NCBI RefSeq assembly: GCF_004770475.1
Contig: NZ_RQHK01000003.1
Location: forward strand, 186,001-250,000
DNA length: 64,000 bases
Reading direction: 5' to 3'
Source of the DNA: Leptospira mtsangambouensis
Lineage (GTDB): Bacteria; Spirochaetota; Leptospiria; Leptospirales; Leptospiraceae
A program made the translations under genes and the position numbers. The notes beneath the pieces are model-generated. The model was not told the origin of the DNA and searched no databases. It saw only the letters and a list, made by a program, of their open reading frames with translations. Each line of letters begins with the position of its first letter. The first letter of the stretch is position 1. Shown here piece after piece: positions 27,301 to 35,551 of this stretch.

Positions 27301-28010
27301 GATACTTTCCCACAGGCACGATTGGCTGGCACTGCTTCATGAATTTTTTTTGGTTCTGGTAGGTTCAAATTTTCCATAATTTCTTTAAACTCTTGGAGTG
27401 ATTTTCCTGCGATTCTTGGATTCAGCTGTTTTTCTTCTCCAATGGTTGTGGAAAGAAATCCTTTGTAATCATGTCCAGGTAAAACGATTGTTTCATCTGG
27501 AAGTGAAAATAGTTTTTTTGTGATAGAATTGTACAATTCGTCCGCACTTCCACCTTGGAAGTCAGTCCGCCCACACCCTCGTACAAAAAGTGCATCCCCA
27601 GAAAAAAGATATAAACCATTTAACAGAAGAGAGATGGAGCAAGGTGTATGACCAGGTGTATGAATGACTAAAAACTTAAGATTCCCAACCTGAAATGAAT
27701 CTCCATCTTTTAAAAATTTTGAAGCACAAACAGCACCAGAGTTTTCGGAAGCATAAGATTCACAATTGGTTTTGTCCCTCAAATTTCCTGCCGAAGTGAT
27801 ATGGTCAGCATGCATATGTGTTTCTATAGTGAGGGATAGTTTGTATCCAAGTTCTTGGATATAGTTTAAGTCTCTATCTAAACGTTCGAGTACTGGATCA
27901 ACAAGAACGGATTGTTTGGATTTTTGATCGAGGATTAGATAGGTCCAGGTTCCTGATTCTAAATCATAAAGTGGCCGAATTTCTAAATTTTCTTTGGGAT
28001 TGGTAATCAT
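27297..28010 (-). CDS. MBL-fold hydrolase, persulfide dioxygenase/ETHE1-like
   Basis: The product has 237 residues when started at the ATG at 28010, which has AAAGGAGAGA upstream. The longer frame from 28055 lacks such a site. It has the metal ligands HMHADH, the His in HTPGHT, Asp in SGDALF and His in LPGHDY. GCGRTDFQGG is characteristic of ETHE1/persulfide dioxygenases. These enzymes oxidise glutathione or low-molecular-weight persulfide to sulfite with a single non-haem iron. A general glyoxalase II-like activity is the alternative. It leads the minus-strand sulfur operon. Confidence 0.85.
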   Translation of the reverse strand: MITNPKENLEIRPLYDLESGTWTYLILDQKSKQSVLVDPVLERLDRDLNYIQELGYKLSLTIETHMHADHITSAGNLRDKTNCESYASENSGAVCASKFLKDGDSFQVGNLKFLVIHTPGHTPCSISLLLNGLYLFSGDALFVRGCGRTDFQGGSADELYNSITKKLFSLPDETIVLPGHDYKGFLSTTIGEEKQLNPRIAGKSLQEFKEIMENLNLPEPKKIHEAVPANRACGKVS

Positions 28011-28055
28011 ATTCGAAAAATCTCTCCTTTTGGTCCAAAGGCAATGGATTGCCAA

Positions 28056-28156
28056 AATTCAGGGTTAGAATGGATGTAAATACCATACCCCCTATAGTAT
28101 ATAGATTCTATTGACGAAAATTCCGACAACTAGAAATTGGAAAAAAAGGAGAAAGT
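28056..28156. promoter_or_regulatory. Divergent promoter region with a CsoR/CstR-like operator
   Basis: The site ATACCCCCTATAGTATAT (28085-28102) lies between the divergent dioxygenase and rhodanese genes. It resembles, with an imperfect right half, the ATACCCC-TATAG-GGTAT type of operator I recall for CsoR/CstR-family repressors. TATACT on the minus strand (complement of 28096-28101) overlaps the site and could be the -10 of the dioxygenase operon. TTGACG at 28111-28116 may be a -35 for the rhodanese gene. No repressor gene of this family is visible in the window. Confidence 0.45.
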
Positions 28157-28501
28157 ATGAAATCTTTCCTGATTTTCGGAGCCATTATTGGGTTCCTCTT
28201 TGTTTTTGTAAAACGCATCCAATCCAAAGGAGAAAAAGATATGGTAAAACAATGGATTCAAAATGGGGCAGTTGTTGTTGATGTGCGGACCCAGTCAGAA
28301 TTTGCGGAAGGTCATTATTCCGGTGCGATGAATATTCCTGTGGATGTCCTTCCGTCTCAAATCAATCGATTGAAAGACAAAGAGGCAAAAATTATTGTTT
28401 ATTGTCGATCTGGTGCCAGGAGCGAAAGAGCCAAACAAATTTTACAAGCCAATGGTTATGCATCTGTTTTGAATGCAGGTGGACTTTCGGATATGCCATA
28501 A
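28157..28501 (+). CDS. Membrane-anchored rhodanese (sulfurtransferase)
   Basis: This 114-residue protein has one N-terminal transmembrane segment (FLIFGAIIGFLFVFV) and a single rhodanese domain (VVDVRTQSEFAEGHYSGAMN). The active loop is CRSGAR, with the catalytic Cys near residue 91. It would pass sulfane sulfur from persulfide. Divergent arrangement with a persulfide dioxygenase supports a joint role in sulfide or persulfide handling. AAAAAAGGAGAAAGT precedes the ATG as a strong ribosome site. Confidence 0.88.
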   Translation: MKSFLIFGAIIGFLFVFVKRIQSKGEKDMVKQWIQNGAVVVDVRTQSEFAEGHYSGAMNIPVDVLPSQINRLKDKEAKIIVYCRSGARSERAKQILQANGYASVLNAGGLSDMP

Positions 28502-28518
28502 CGGCATCAATTTACTTT

Positions 28519-29715
28519 TTATGAAACGACACCGGTAGGAATCTTTGATTTGTATCGGTGTAACGTATACAAGTCGGAAAGTTTGGATTGGTCTTCGACT
28601 GAGAGTTCCAAAAATTCAGCACCCATATGGTATTTATGAAATCCAAATTCTTCTTTTCTGACTACTTTGATCTTCGCATTGATTTCTTGATTTGTATCTG
28701 ATTCACGAAGTTTGACATCGAAGGATTCGTTCAGTGTGATATCATCTTCCGTATCAAAGGCAATCCCTGTCACAGAAATATTTTTAGAAATGGTTTTGAG
28801 AGTTTTATCTGGTAGAATGAAAAGAAGCTCTAGGTTGGCATCAAAACGCAAACTACTTCTTTTTTCATTGGAATATGCAACAATTTGATTTTTGCCGGAA
28901 TATTTGGCTGTATACAAGGCACGGTCTGCTAAGTCATACATCTCTTCGCAAGTTTTGACTTTTTCAGGATAAGATACAATCCCCCCGCTAAGTGTCACAG
29001 ACTTACCGCTAAGTTGGATGGTGCGACAAGCTTCCAAAAGTTTTTCTGATGCAATGAGCGCTTGTTCTTCATTTGTTTGTGGAAAAATCACTGCAAACTC
29101 TTCACCGCCAATGCGACAAGCTGTGTCTTCCATTCGTAAACAAGATGTTATTTGTTTTGCAACCTTTGTTAAAATCTCATCACCTGTGGTATGACCGTAG
29201 GTATCATTGATTTTTTTGAAATCATCAATGTCCATAATAAGAAGAGTTAGGTTTTGGTTGTATCTTGTGGATTGTTTGAATTCTCGAATGAGTGCAGTTT
29301 CGAAATGCCTACGGTTGTATAATCGAGTGAGTTCATCAACTAATATCAGTTTTTCGGTATCAGCAAAGAGTTTCATCTCTATGGTTTTTGGATTTTTGAT
29401 TTTTGGATTGATGTTGGTAAAATAATCAAATAAAGCAACGCGAAAGCCCACTTGGCGGCCCATACATTGATTGAGTTTGGTTTGGTTGTGGACGATTTCT
29501 GACCAAATGAATTCGGATTCATTTTCTGAAATTTCAAGTGAAGTGAGGACTTTGAAGATCGCAGAATAAATTTGTGAATCTTCTAAATGGTATGTAGGAA
29601 GTTCTTTGATTTTTTGGAATAGATATTCCTCATGATTTGGATTTCCCTCCAAAATTGCCATGATAGTATCTTCGATTCTTTGACCAGGGCGGTCTGTTGC
29701 ATTGGGTTTTAACAT
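28519..29715 (-). CDS. Diguanylate cyclase with C-terminal PilZ domain
   Basis: This 398-residue soluble protein has a GGDEF domain with MDIDDFKKIND and the active-site GGEEF at 203-207. An RxxD product-inhibition site (RMED, 194-197) lies five residues upstream of it. A PilZ domain follows, with RSSLR at 286-290 and NISVTG at 312-317, both canonical c-di-GMP contacts. The enzyme would make c-di-GMP from GTP and also bind it, suggesting feedback or self-readout. The N-terminal 110 residues are helical and unassigned. The gene is downstream of the chemoreceptor on the same strand, separated by a nested inverted repeat. Confidence 0.9.
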   Translation of the reverse strand: MLKPNATDRPGQRIEDTIMAILEGNPNHEEYLFQKIKELPTYHLEDSQIYSAIFKVLTSLEISENESEFIWSEIVHNQTKLNQCMGRQVGFRVALFDYFTNINPKIKNPKTIEMKLFADTEKLILVDELTRLYNRRHFETALIREFKQSTRYNQNLTLLIMDIDDFKKINDTYGHTTGDEILTKVAKQITSCLRMEDTACRIGGEEFAVIFPQTNEEQALIASEKLLEACRTIQLSGKSVTLSGGIVSYPEKVKTCEEMYDLADRALYTAKYSGKNQIVAYSNEKRSSLRFDANLELLFILPDKTLKTISKNISVTGIAFDTEDDITLNESFDVKLRESDTNQEINAKIKVVRKEEFGFHKYHMGAEFLELSVEDQSKLSDLYTLHRYKSKIPTGVVS

Positions 29716-29755
29716 AGCACGCTAAAGGTTATCAATTTATTTCCTACGATTTCCC

Positions 29756-29808
29756 AAAGTTTTAGAAAAGGCACCTGTTGTAAAGACAGGTTTTATTCCT
29801 AAAACTTT
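29756..29808. repeat. Nested double inverted repeat between chemoreceptor and diguanylate cyclase genes
   Basis: Outer arms AAAGTTTTAG (29756-29765) and CTAAAACTTT (29799-29808) are perfect 10 bp complements. Inner arms ACCTGT (29773-29778) and ACAGGT (29786-29791) are perfect 6 bp complements. It lies just after the end of the minus-strand chemoreceptor gene, so a terminator or attenuator is the simplest reading, but a compound operator for the cyclase gene is also possible. Confidence 0.55.
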
Positions 29809-29830
29809 GTTCAGAATAGAGGGAAATCCC

Positions 29831-31411
29831 TTAGTTCGAAGTTAGCTGTTTGGATTGGGTATGGATGGCATTGATTTCCTCATAAAGAAGTTGGACCGAA
29901 TCCGCAAGTTTTTGAGTGGTTTCATCTATGACGGTAACTGCATGACTGATTTCTTTACTACCGGACATCTGTTCTTGCGCAATCACACCAATTTGTTCGG
30001 ATAGAACATGTAATTCGGAAAAGGTAAGTCTCAGTTGTGAATTTAAGTTCTGTTGGTCCGTGACATGACCTTCTAAACTTAAAATTTCGCTTTCGATTCG
30101 AAGTAATTCTTGGTTCTGGCTTTCCACTTGGGTTTTGACTTCTTTTGAGTATCTGGTTCCTTCATTGATTTTGATCCCGGCATCCTTCACAATTTTTGCG
30201 ATTGTGCCTGCATTGGATTGAGAACGTTCAGCAAGTTTTGCAACTTCTTGAGCAACGACCGCAAATCCACGTCCATGTTCTCCAGCTCTTGCCGCTTCAA
30301 TTGATGCATTTAACGCTAGTAAGTTGGTTTGATCTGCAATTTCCGACATCATTTGGTTGATTTCTTCCACTTTTGAAAAGGCTTGGTTGAGTTCTGAGTA
30401 AATACTATTGAGTTCTTCAGAGGAGGATTTTACTTTTTTGCTAAAATCAGCAGAGAGGCTTACATCCTTTGCAATTTGAGTGGTTTTGTTTTTTACGTTT
30501 TCACTAATATTTTGTAGAGATAAAAAGTTTTGATCTACAATTTTTACACGAGTCACTTGGTCTTCCACAAGATTTGCCGAGCTAATTGCCGAAGAAGAAA
30601 GTTCTTCTACGGAAGCAGAAATTTCCTCCACAGAAGCTGCTTGGTTTTGAGATTGGTTGTGTAATTCATCCGACATGGATTGTAATGTATCTACGGAAGT
30701 AGCAAGAGTATTGGCAGACTGTTCCAATTGAATGGATTTGTTTGAAATAAAGTTTTGTTTTTCTAAAGTTTCTTTGAGTTTTGTTTTTAGGTCAGTTTGC
30801 ATCTCCCGAATTAGTGCTACCACGAACCGTAAACTGAAAATCACTCCAAAGAAAAAAATAACTTTTTGAACTTCTGTTGCAACGATGACATGGTTTGATC
30901 TTAACATATCAGGGCTAGGTTTACCGACAAGGGCCGCACCAAGTTTTGCTGATAAATAAATTCCACCTAAGTAAAGAAAGGTGGAAATGATCCCCACCAC
31001 AACAACAAGTTTAGATTCGAAAAGAAAACTGGAATAAATAGCGATAAACACAAAAATAATGTAAAAGATTCCTGCGTTGATTGTATTACTTGCATCACCT
31101 TTTGTATAATTATTATAGATGTCTAAGTAGAAGAAACTAACCAAAATGAGTAGGTCAATGAAGATAATGGTAAATGCCCATGATTTTGAAATTTCTTTAT
31201 CTTTTCGTAAATAATGTCCCGGAACAATTCCATTGAGTAAAAAGATGAGAGAGCCGATAAAATTTGGTATAAAACTTTTCGTGGCAAAGTTGGCAGCAAC
31301 TCCTAATAGAAACACTGCACTCAATCCGTACTTTGTGTACACAATGAGTGAAACCCCTTTCCGAAAGAGAGTCCTTTCAAATAGACTGATTTCGTTTGTT
31401 TCTGCGGACAT
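29831..31411 (-). CDS. Methyl-accepting chemotaxis protein with polytopic membrane sensor region
   Basis: This 526-residue receptor has about six transmembrane helices in residues 20-215, with no large periplasmic domain and no clear HAMP. A long coiled coil follows. The signalling hairpin tip is [28 protein letters not shown] (described here in parts: [24 protein letters not shown]), which is the universally conserved CheA/CheW-binding region. It probably senses a membrane or intracellular cue, such as energy state. GGAG precedes the ATG. A 9 bp hairpin lies about 29 bp upstream of the start. Confidence 0.88.
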   Translation of the reverse strand: MSAETNEISLFERTLFRKGVSLIVYTKYGLSAVFLLGVAANFATKSFIPNFIGSLIFLLNGIVPGHYLRKDKEISKSWAFTIIFIDLLILVSFFYLDIYNNYTKGDASNTINAGIFYIIFVFIAIYSSFLFESKLVVVVGIISTFLYLGGIYLSAKLGAALVGKPSPDMLRSNHVIVATEVQKVIFFFGVIFSLRFVVALIREMQTDLKTKLKETLEKQNFISNKSIQLEQSANTLATSVDTLQSMSDELHNQSQNQAASVEEISASVEELSSSAISSANLVEDQVTRVKIVDQNFLSLQNISENVKNKTTQIAKDVSLSADFSKKVKSSSEELNSIYSELNQAFSKVEEINQMMSEIADQTNLLALNASIEAARAGEHGRGFAVVAQEVAKLAERSQSNAGTIAKIVKDAGIKINEGTRYSKEVKTQVESQNQELLRIESEILSLEGHVTDQQNLNSQLRLTFSELHVLSEQIGVIAQEQMSGSKEISHAVTVIDETTQKLADSVQLLYEEINAIHTQSKQLTSN

Positions 31412-31439
31412 TCCCTAATCTCCTTCTTGGATGGTGGAA

Positions 31440-31465
31440 GTGGTGATTCCCATAGAAATCACCAC
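31440..31465 (-). promoter_or_regulatory. Hairpin in the chemoreceptor 5' leader
   Basis: GTGGTGATT (31440-31448) and AATCACCAC (31457-31465) are perfect 9 bp arms with an 8-base loop, upstream of the minus-strand start at 31411. It does not cover the GGAG ribosome site. It could be a leader hairpin or an operator. The rest of the gap 31412-31619 shows no gene. Confidence 0.35.
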
Positions 31466-31619
31466 ACACCCAGTTCTACTGTAACAAGATTTATACTATC
31501 TTTGACGATAAAAAATCGATATTTTCATTCTGATGCATGAACTTGCAGTCACGAATATTCAGAACTATCCTTCTTTATCAGCTTAGAAAGAGATTAAGTA
31601 TCAATTAATCAAATGATGG

Positions 31620-32459
31620 TTATCTTTTTCCGACAAGGATTTCTTCTAAGGCCATATCTTCTAGAATTTTTCCTCCGCGTTCATTCAAATGAATGGCATC
31701 AGTTAAATAATAATATCCGTTGGAATCACCTAAATCATTCCAACTGGAAGTGGAAGAATAGTATTTCAAAATTGTCCAATACATTCCCCAAGTGCTTTGA
31801 ATATAAGGTTTCTTTACATTCAGTTTGGATTCATCCAATCCTTTGGAAAGTGTTTCATGAAGTGGTTTGTAAATCGCTTTTTCTTTGGTGACCACTTGTT
31901 TGGTAAGTTCTGCAAATCTTTTTGATCTTTGGAATGGAATGGAGTTTGGGTCCTCTCCCAAAACGGGTGGAGAAAAAACAACTAGTTTGGTTTTGGTATC
32001 TTTTTGGATTGTTTGGATGATCTTGGTTAGGTTGCGAACAAAACTTTCTTCTGTCACTGGATCTTTTAGTTTCCAAAGGTTTGCATATCGATTGTATTCT
32101 TCTTCCGAAAGTGTGGCTTTTAAATCGTTGGTTCCAATCAGAAGGAAAACAATATCAGGATTGAGTTGTTTTAAATTCTCAAGTTGTTCAAGAATTTGAT
32201 CTGTCAAACGACTATTAATTCCTTCGTTGATGATTTGGTAATCTGCTAAAGAAGGGTGTTTTGCAATGGAAGCTACATAATCGTAACTGACACGACCGTG
32301 AGTGATGCTATCGCCGAGAAATACAATCTTCGGACTTTTGTTTGATTTTGTTTCAACTACCGCCTTGAGATTGTTTGTTGGAACTTTTGTTGCTTGGAAA
32401 ATTACGCAGGACTCAAATACTAAAAATAAGAGAAGCCAGAGTTTTGCTAGGTGTTTCAT
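31620..32459 (-). CDS. SGNH/GDSL hydrolase lipoprotein
   Basis: This 279-residue protein has a signal segment ending in LVFESC (probable lipidated Cys18). The SGNH blocks are present: FLGDSITHG (catalytic Ser), the Gly in NEGINS, LIGTNDLK (Asn) and DAIHLNERG (Asp and His). It would be a periplasmic or surface-facing esterase or acetyl hydrolase acting on lipid, glycan or peptidoglycan acetyl groups. The substrate is unknown. All catalytic residues are intact. Confidence 0.85.
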   Translation of the reverse strand: MKHLAKLWLLLFLVFESCVIFQATKVPTNNLKAVVETKSNKSPKIVFLGDSITHGRVSYDYVASIAKHPSLADYQIINEGINSRLTDQILEQLENLKQLNPDIVFLLIGTNDLKATLSEEEYNRYANLWKLKDPVTEESFVRNLTKIIQTIQKDTKTKLVVFSPPVLGEDPNSIPFQRSKRFAELTKQVVTKEKAIYKPLHETLSKGLDESKLNVKKPYIQSTWGMYWTILKYYSSTSSWNDLGDSNGYYYLTDAIHLNERGGKILEDMALEEILVGKR

Positions 32460-32547
32460 AATTTTTGATGGTAATTAAAAACAAAAAAGGAAAAAGCAAA
32501 ATTTGAAAAACGAACAGAAAATATCGGCTATTTATGCTTTAGAGAAT

Positions 32548-32575
32548 TTGACTAAGAATTGTGAAAAATGATAAT
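32548..32575 (+). promoter_or_regulatory. Predicted sigma-70 promoter for the DUF1566 lipoprotein
   Basis: TTGACT (32548-32553) is followed by a 16 bp spacer and GATAAT (32570-32575). This is one of the best-matched promoters in the window. It would give a short leader to the ATG at 32598. Confidence 0.5.
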
Positions 32576-32597
32576 TTGTCTTTTTGCAGGTAACCAA

Positions 32598-33563
32598 ATG
32601 AAAATAGTTTTTTTCTTTCAGATTTTAGTTTTCATATTCTTTTATTCATGTTCTTCCACAGGAGATAAAAATTCACCCAGGAAAGCGAATCCTAAAGCAA
32701 TTGAAAACCTTGAATGGTCCGGGTACATCGGATTAATGAATTGGTATGAAGCAGCAAGTCAATGCAGCGCCATTGGAATGCGTTTGCCTACATTTACTGA
32801 AATACAAGATTCTGAATCAAATGGAATCACAAAAAGTTGGCATGAAGATATCCTGAATTATCTGAACCAAAAAAAAATGGAAATCAGCGATAACACAACT
32901 TTCGATATTTATTGGACATCAACTCCAGATGAGAAGGGCAATCAAGGTATTTATTATGCATATTCTTTTGAAAGTAAAGCTTATCTAAGTAGAGGGACTG
33001 CTTTCAGACAAGTCCGCTGTGTAAGTGGTAAATCAGAAAGAACTTATACTCAAACTTGGATTACAAAAACATATAGAGGGATTTCATTTTTCCCAAAGAA
33101 GAGACAAGTCGTAAAGTCAATGCTTATTGCAGTTCCTGAAATAACAGATCGATATGATTCCATTCAAGCACAGCTAAAGTATCCAATCTCATTTTTTAAG
33201 GCGGACTGCCAGCAACAATCGGAATGTTTTTCATTATTAATTGATGTCTCAGTAATTCCAGAAAAAACAAAAAATTTCAAAACTTTAGTTCAAGATTCTA
33301 TTAAAAAAGACTTTGGTTCTCCGCCTAACCGAATTCAGGCTTGGGAAAATAATCTAAAATTTAAAACGGATCCAATGGAAATATACTTTGGTCAAGGCGA
33401 ATTAGTTGGAAATAAAGCAATTGCATTCTACTATGACAAAAAAAATGAAGAAACCTATCGTGTAACGATTAACATGATTTTTATGCCTAACTTTTCACAA
33501 GAGGATTGGGACAAAATTATTTTTCATGTTTTTATGATACTAGATAGTATTCAGATCAATTAA
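32598..33563 (+). CDS. DUF1566-type lipoprotein
   Basis: The start is the ATG at 32598, with AGG upstream; the longer frame from 32568 would place polar residues before the signal peptide. The 321-residue product begins with FFFQILVFIFFYSC, so Cys18 is the likely lipidated residue. Residues 45-145 match the DUF1566/Lcl fold: MNWYEAASQCSAIGMRLPTF, YWTSTPDEKG and FRQVRCVSG. This fold is related to C-type lectin-like and sulfatase-modifying domains. The C-terminal half is unassigned. It is probably surface exposed. The function is unknown. Confidence 0.75.
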   Translation: MKIVFFFQILVFIFFYSCSSTGDKNSPRKANPKAIENLEWSGYIGLMNWYEAASQCSAIGMRLPTFTEIQDSESNGITKSWHEDILNYLNQKKMEISDNTTFDIYWTSTPDEKGNQGIYYAYSFESKAYLSRGTAFRQVRCVSGKSERTYTQTWITKTYRGISFFPKKRQVVKSMLIAVPEITDRYDSIQAQLKYPISFFKADCQQQSECFSLLIDVSVIPEKTKNFKTLVQDSIKKDFGSPPNRIQAWENNLKFKTDPMEIYFGQGELVGNKAIAFYYDKKNEETYRVTINMIFMPNFSQEDWDKIIFHVFMILDSIQIN

Positions 33564-33591
33564 CTGAAGGTAAAATTGATTGTTCTATGCT

Positions 33592-33627
33592 TAAGATTGT
33601 ATTGGAATCTACTCCAATACAATCTTA
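33592..33627. terminator. Strong bidirectional stem-loop between convergent genes
   Basis: TAAGATTGTATTGGA (33592-33606) and TCCAATACAATCTTA (33613-33627) are perfect 15 bp complements with a 6-base loop. It lies between the ends of the DUF1566 lipoprotein gene and the TetR gene, where a shared terminator is expected. Neither side has a long T-run. Confidence 0.65.
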
Positions 33628-33652
33628 TAGTCAGAAAATATCGACAACCAAA

Positions 33653-34252
33653 CTACTTGAGAGTTCGTAAAAATCTTTCTAACCAAGGTTTTAGATTTTG
33701 GAAATCTGGTTTTTCATGTTTCAGTAACAAACGAAAATATAAGGATCCATAAAGGATGTCCATACAGACATCAATTTCCTCGTCTGACAAAACTTGAATT
33801 TGTTTGGATGAAATGGCAAAACGAAAAAATTGTTTGGCTGCATCTCTTCTGGGGAGTAAATAATTTTCTAAAATTGATTCGGAAAGTTCGTTATCTTGTT
33901 GCCCAGCACCAATGAGGGTGGAAATCACTCGTCCAAATTTTCCAGTGAATACGCCAGAGAGAGCTTCCATTTGTTCCAAGAGTGCTTTTTCAAAAGGTAC
34001 TTCTTTTGGGAATTCCAAATAAGGTGAAATCATATGAGTGACTGTGCTCATCGCTAAATTTGCTTTGTTAGGCCATCTTCTGTAAATGGTGGTTTTGGCG
34101 ACTCCGGTTTCTTGGACAATATCATCGATGGAAAAACCATGATACCCTTTCTTTGCTAACATTTCATATGTTGTTTTTAAGACCAAGGGTTCTAAATCTT
34201 CCGATCTGGGGCGACCCGCAGTTTTTGAAGCCATTTTCTTTTTTACAGCCAT
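33653..34252 (-). CDS. TetR-family transcriptional regulator
   Basis: This 199-residue repressor has an N-terminal TetR helix-turn-helix (FSIDDIVQETGVAKTTIYRR at residues 40-60) and a helical ligand domain with a TetR_C-like tail (PWLERFLRTL). It diverges from the secreted NTF2-like gene at 34353. A doubled palindrome lies between them, so it probably represses that gene and itself. The inducer is unknown. Confidence 0.87.
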   Translation of the reverse strand: MAVKKKMASKTAGRPRSEDLEPLVLKTTYEMLAKKGYHGFSIDDIVQETGVAKTTIYRRWPNKANLAMSTVTHMISPYLEFPKEVPFEKALLEQMEALSGVFTGKFGRVISTLIGAGQQDNELSESILENYLLPRRDAAKQFFRFAISSKQIQVLSDEEIDVCMDILYGSLYFRLLLKHEKPDFQNLKPWLERFLRTLK

Positions 34253-34291
34253 AAAACAAATTTTTTTAAAAAAGATTTGACTGTCAAGTAT

Positions 34292-34338
34292 ATTCCGATA
34301 CCGCTGGTATCGTATAACGATACTATCGGTATCGGAAT
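34292..34338. promoter_or_regulatory. Doubled palindromic operator between the tetR-type gene and the NTF2-like gene
   Basis: Two near-identical dyads lie in tandem: GATACC-GCT-GGTATC (34297-34311) and GATACT-ATC-GGTATC (34319-34333). Their centres are 22 bp apart, about two helical turns. Together they form a 47 bp inverted repeat from ATTCCGATACC to GGTATCGGAAT. TTGACTGTCAA (34277-34287) just left of it gives -35-like sequence on both strands. This arrangement is typical of cooperative TetR dimer binding. Confidence 0.7.
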
Positions 34339-34352
34339 TAGAGGAGATTAAA

Positions 34353-34823
34353 ATGAAACCAGTTTTGGTACTAGCAACTTTGTTATTAGGAAGTGTTGGA
34401 TTGTTTGCAAAATCTGCATCACCTACCGGGGAAAAGGTTTTAGAAACCTTTTTTAACGAATTTGGAAAAGGAAACGCAGCAGGGGTGTTGAATTGTTTTC
34501 ACCCGCAAACAATCATTACAGCCGTTCGTAATGAAAATCGCAGTGAGAATCAATTGTATGGAACTTACAATGGCATTGCCGGTGCCGAGGAGTTTTTAAA
34601 GAATATGGGTTCCCAGTTGGATACAAAAAGGTTCCAAGTGGATCAGATTGTAGGTAAAAAAGATTGGGTGTTCGCAAGTGGAAATTTTTTGCATACCATC
34701 AAACAAACAGGCAAACCTTTTGAAAGTGAATGGGCATTGAAGGTGCAAATCAAAGATGGAAAAATTCTTTCCTATCACTTTTATGAAGATAGTGCTACTT
34801 TTGTGGTGGCTTCTAAAAAATAA
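34353..34823 (+). CDS. Secreted NTF2/SnoaL-like protein
   Basis: This 156-residue protein has a cleavable-type signal peptide (VLVLATLLLGSVGLFAKSA). The mature part fits the cone-shaped NTF2/SnoaL fold: VLETFFNEFGKGNAAGVLNC, then TAVRNENRSENQLYGTYNGI, and EWALKVQIKDGKILSYHFYEDS at the end. Such proteins can be isomerases, ligand binders or inert. AGAGGAG precedes the ATG. It is probably controlled by the divergent TetR regulator. Confidence 0.75.
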   Translation: MKPVLVLATLLLGSVGLFAKSASPTGEKVLETFFNEFGKGNAAGVLNCFHPQTIITAVRNENRSENQLYGTYNGIAGAEEFLKNMGSQLDTKRFQVDQIVGKKDWVFASGNFLHTIKQTGKPFESEWALKVQIKDGKILSYHFYEDSATFVVASKK

Positions 34824-34848
34824 ATCGATTCAAATTGATCATGGATCT

Positions 34849-34892
34849 CAACCACCTTAGTAGATTCAACCTTCCTAGGTGGTTGTTTTTTT
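34849..34892 (+). terminator. Intrinsic terminator after the NTF2-like gene
   Basis: CAACCACCT (34849-34857) and AGGTGGTTG (34877-34885) form a 9 bp stem followed by TTTTTTT (34886-34892). It is placed 26 bp after the stop codon. It is the clearest classical intrinsic terminator in the window. Confidence 0.8.
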
Positions 34893-35053
34893 AATGTAAT
34901 CAACATTTTTGTGAACGAAAAATGAAAGTAGATTGATTGTGGTATAGGGAATTGTCACAGAAGTGTTGTTCGTTGCAAATTTAGATAGAGGAAAAAACAT
35001 ATTCCAACTAAGAAAGGATCGACGATAGAAATGATTTCCTATGATTAACTATA

Positions 35054-35518
35054 ATGAAACTCAAATCATCTTGTCCCTTATCTTTTAAAATCATTTTCTC
35101 CATATCATTCTTGTTTTATGGTTGTATTGGTGATTTCTTTTTTGATACCCAAAATGAATTGAATGAAAACAAGGTTTCGAGAGATGTAGCCTTACGTCAG
35201 TTTTATGGCGCATTGGTGGTGAAACGTTCTCTTTGCCCGCAATCAATTGATGTAACTTTAACTAGTGCTGCTTATTATACCACCAATGTAGGGACTGGAT
35301 GCAATGGGATTTCTACAACAAAAAAATCACAATTCTCTTTTCGAAGTTGCGAGTCTGTTTATCATTACGTAGAGAAAAAAGATTTAACCGTATGTTTGAA
35401 TGAAGTTCTATTTTTCCCTTGTGAGTCTATTGTGAAAGCTTCTGGAAATATTCGTCCCAACTTTCCCATTTGTCGTGGTTTGTTTGGTCCCGGCCCTGAA
35501 ACACCATTATCCATGTGA
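35054..35518 (+). CDS. Small Cys-rich lipoprotein
   Basis: This 154-residue protein has a signal peptide ending in LFYGC (probable lipidated Cys24). The mature part has several Cys residues (SLCPQS, GTGCNG, FRSCES, TVCLNE, FPCES, PICRG), which suggests disulfide bonds in the periplasm or on the surface. I do not recognise a family. It appears monocistronic. The upstream gap 34893-35053 is AT-rich without another gene. Confidence 0.65.
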   Translation: MKLKSSCPLSFKIIFSISFLFYGCIGDFFFDTQNELNENKVSRDVALRQFYGALVVKRSLCPQSIDVTLTSAAYYTTNVGTGCNGISTTKKSQFSFRSCESVYHYVEKKDLTVCLNEVLFFPCESIVKASGNIRPNFPICRGLFGPGPETPLSM

Positions 35519-35551
35519 TTTTTGATCCATTACGAATCAGTTTAATAAAAC

